Of a DNA stretch of 6,091 nt, positions 4,368 through 6,091 are shown in pieces. This stretch comes from a bacterium. GTDB taxonomy: Bacteria > Patescibacteria > Microgenomatia > Levybacterales > UBA12049. The position numbers and the translations under genes were made by a program. How positions within the stretch are numbered: the first letter of the stretch is position 1; the number at the start of each line of letters is the position of its first letter. The notes below the pieces were generated by a model. The model searched no databases, was not told the origin of the DNA, and saw only the letters and a program-made list of their open reading frames with translations. The stretch covers positions 1 through 6,091 of the forward strand of contig JAKAEH010000064.1 of assembly GCA_021825955.1 (NCBI GenBank), in the 5' to 3' direction.

Positions 4368-6091
4368 TTAGGCAGTTTCATACTCCGGAATTCTTGGCAT
4401 AGCGCTTTGTGTAGTAGCTGCTTCCTCTATTTTTTCTCCTTGTTTTATATGACCGTTACTTGTTTTTGAAACAATTGGTTTTACATATTTTATTGCGCAG
4501 TTTTTTCGTGAGCTTTCAATTAATTTTTCAATTAATTTAACGTCTTTTTTAAGTGGCATATAAATTGTAGTTCCTGAATATGGCTCTTCTGATTCCGTTC
4601 CCGAGACTTTAATATAAAAGTTATATTTCGGAAGATTAGAGATATCGCCTTTGGTAATATATGGCGCAAACTGGTTTAACATTAATTCTTCGTCTATATA
4701 ATTAGCAGATCTAAAACAAACAACAGTTGTGACGTTAGCTAATATTATATTAACAATATTTTTATCATCCTGCTGAGAAGTTGACTGTTCGGCAATGGTA
4801 ACTCTTAACTTATATTTCCTGCCCTCACTTAACATTTTCGTAAATGAATGAGTAGCGAAGTTTTGGAATTCATCAACATAAAGATAAAACGGTTTTCTTT
4901 TTCTCTCCACCATGCTTGCTCTTTTTAATGCTGCTTGTTGAATTTTAGTCATTACAGTTGTTCCTAAAAGTCTTGAGGTGTCTTCTCCTAATTTTCCTTG
5001 GGACAAATTACAAATAATTATCTTTCCTTCATTCATTAATTTGTCAAAATTTATTGTAGATTTATTCTGCTCCAAGATTCTTTTAGCAGTCGGGGAGAAT
5101 AGGAATCGTCCGATCTTTGCCGTTACCCCGCCTACCATTTTAACTATTTGATATTCTCCTGCCCTTCCGAATTCATATTTCCAAAAGTTTTTTAAGTTTT
5201 CATCAGTTAATTTACCAAGAACCTGTTTTTGAAACTGAGGATTATTCAATAAATCATAAACAGTAAAGATAGTTCTATTAGGAACAGTAAAGGCTGTATA
5301 GATAGCATTTCTTAAGATATATTCAATCCTATGAGCATTAATGTTTTCCTCTTTGGAGAATACTTTTCGAAATAACGATATGACCCCTTCACAAACTACT
5401 TCTTTTTCCAATTCCGCTTCGTCCTCATCAAGACCTTCACTTAATTCCAGTATGTTAATTCCAATTGGATACTTTAAATCAATCGGATTTATGTATACAA
5501 GATCATTTAATCTGCCTTCAGGAATAATTGAAATAAGATCTTCAGCGGCGTCTCCATGAGGATCAAGAAAAGTCATACCCCTTCCTTGTTCAATGTCATG
5601 TTTTGCCATTGCAAACATCATGGTAGTTTTTCCCGATCCGGTTCTTCCGATAATATACATATGAGTTTCTCGTTCTCCTTCAGTTAAACCAATTTCCGTA
5701 GTTGATCCCCCATAAGTATTTTTGCCAAAGACAACATCATATTTATGACCTTTCTTTAAAGACAACGGAGCAGGAAGTTCTTTACTGTGTGTTTTAACTA
5801 AATCTTCAGTAGAAACAGTATTAGTAAACGGGAAATGGAAAAGAGAAGAAATTTCAGCAACCGAAAAGTATGACTTATTTAAAAGAGTCAGTCTTTTACT
5901 AAATGTAAAAAACAATAGCCTATCAGTTAGTCCGAAATGTTTTCGGGTTATTATCGACTGATATTCAGATGAAGAAAAACTGCTAAAAGAAGAACTGATT
6001 GAGTTTACTCTTTCATCAATTTTTTCCTCGCGATCCGATATTAACAAAAGTCTTATTAAAGTTTCAAAAAGAGGTTGTGCGACTTTTTCAT
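4368..6091 (-). CDS. VirD4/TraD-type conjugative coupling ATPase, 5' end cut by window edge
   Basis: This P-loop ATPase belongs to the type IV secretion coupling/HerA-like group that pumps DNA (or protein) through conjugation channels. It is usually membrane-anchored and hexameric. In the 573 visible residues, the linker LISDREEKIDER and the pre-domain motif EISSLFHFPF lead to Walker A GRTGSGKTT (about 148-156). Next come FLDPHGDAAED (174-184), the NPIDLKYPIGINILEL segment, the GEDTSRLLG stretch (about 368-376), Walker B FYLYVDEFQNF (401-411; D406, E407) and the AEQ sensor-like motif (433-435). The conserved NVTTVVCFRS strand follows. All catalytic residues are present. The frame is open to the last base with no stop, so the TTG at 6047 is not a credible start; the N-terminus, including any membrane anchor, lies beyond the window. 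A serine-rich patch (about 31-41) is notable. The C-terminal 70 residues are a polar tail. Conserved secretion genes are expected upstream. Confidence 0.93.
   Translation of the reverse strand, partial: EKVAQPLFETLIRLLLISDREEKIDERVNSISSSFSSFSSSEYQSIITRKHFGLTDRLLFFTFSKRLTLLNKSYFSVAEISSLFHFPFTNTVSTEDLVKTHSKELPAPLSLKKGHKYDVVFGKNTYGGSTTEIGLTEGERETHMYIIGRTGSGKTTMMFAMAKHDIEQGRGMTFLDPHGDAAEDLISIIPEGRLNDLVYINPIDLKYPIGINILELSEGLDEDEAELEKEVVCEGVISLFRKVFSKEENINAHRIEYILRNAIYTAFTVPNRTIFTVYDLLNNPQFQKQVLGKLTDENLKNFWKYEFGRAGEYQIVKMVGGVTAKIGRFLFSPTAKRILEQNKSTINFDKLMNEGKIIICNLSQGKLGEDTSRLLGTTVMTKIQQAALKRASMVERKRKPFYLYVDEFQNFATHSFTKMLSEGRKYKLRVTIAEQSTSQQDDKNIVNIILANVTTVVCFRSANYIDEELMLNQFAPYITKGDISNLPKYNFYIKVSGTESEEPYSGTTIYMPLKKDVKLIEKLIESSRKNCAIKYVKPIVSKTSNGHIKQGEKIEEAATTQSAMPRIPEYETA

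Noticed and set aside
5341..5559. Plus-strand open frame of 72 codons
   Set aside because: Antisense to the conserved ATPase domain; serine-rich shadow composition.
6045..6047. TTG as the start of the coupling ATPase
   Set aside because: The frame remains open and coding-like to the window edge, and the family has a longer N-terminus; no Shine-Dalgarno precedes the TTG.

Overview
This is a low-GC bacterial window. It holds part of a mobile-element (conjugation/replication) module on the right and a row of small accessory genes on the left. Six of the seven coding regions lie on the minus strand; only the DUF2958 gene is on plus. TGA and TAA serve as ordinary stops, so nothing suggests a recoded genetic code. 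The transfer ATPase looks like the VirD4/TraD-type 'DPHGD' ATPases common in Patescibacteria (CPR), and it sits beside a replication-relaxation-like winged-helix protein. With the small, poorly characterised neighbours, this points to a CPR genome or a CPR-associated plasmid/integrated element. That assignment is inference from memory of the families, not a search.

Right side (3446-6091, minus): a conjugative coupling-type ATPase whose reading frame runs off the right edge of the window, so its 5' end is missing. It is followed after 106 bp by a replication-relaxation-like protein with a clear Shine-Dalgarno. The 106-bp gap contains a 16-bp near-palindrome centred on ACGCGT. These two genes probably act in DNA transfer or maintenance of the element.

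Middle (2839-3445): a DUF2958 gene on the plus strand with a near-perfect Shine-Dalgarno and a textbook GNRA-loop terminator that separates it from the converging mobile genes. The divergent intergenic region on its left (213 bp) is rich in structure: one copy of a repeat shared with two other intergenic regions, a perfect 12-bp inverted repeat, and a perfect 9-bp inverted repeat just before the ribosome binding site.

Left side (1-2838, minus): four separate genes. In order of transcription they are an uncharacterised 281-aa protein, a 133-aa protein ending in an RNA-polymerase-alpha-CTD-like helix-hairpin-helix, a NUDIX hydrolase, and an uncharacterised protein cut by the left edge. None has a convincing Shine-Dalgarno. 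Each has a -10-like (and sometimes -35) sequence placed so that the transcript would start at or within a few bases of the ATG, which suggests leaderless messages. The first three also share a conserved upstream sequence of 22 to about 55 bp (core CCCCTCAGATTA with a small GC hairpin), with 33/34 identity between two copies. This looks like a common regulatory or mobile sequence tying these genes together, and it is the most unusual feature of the window.
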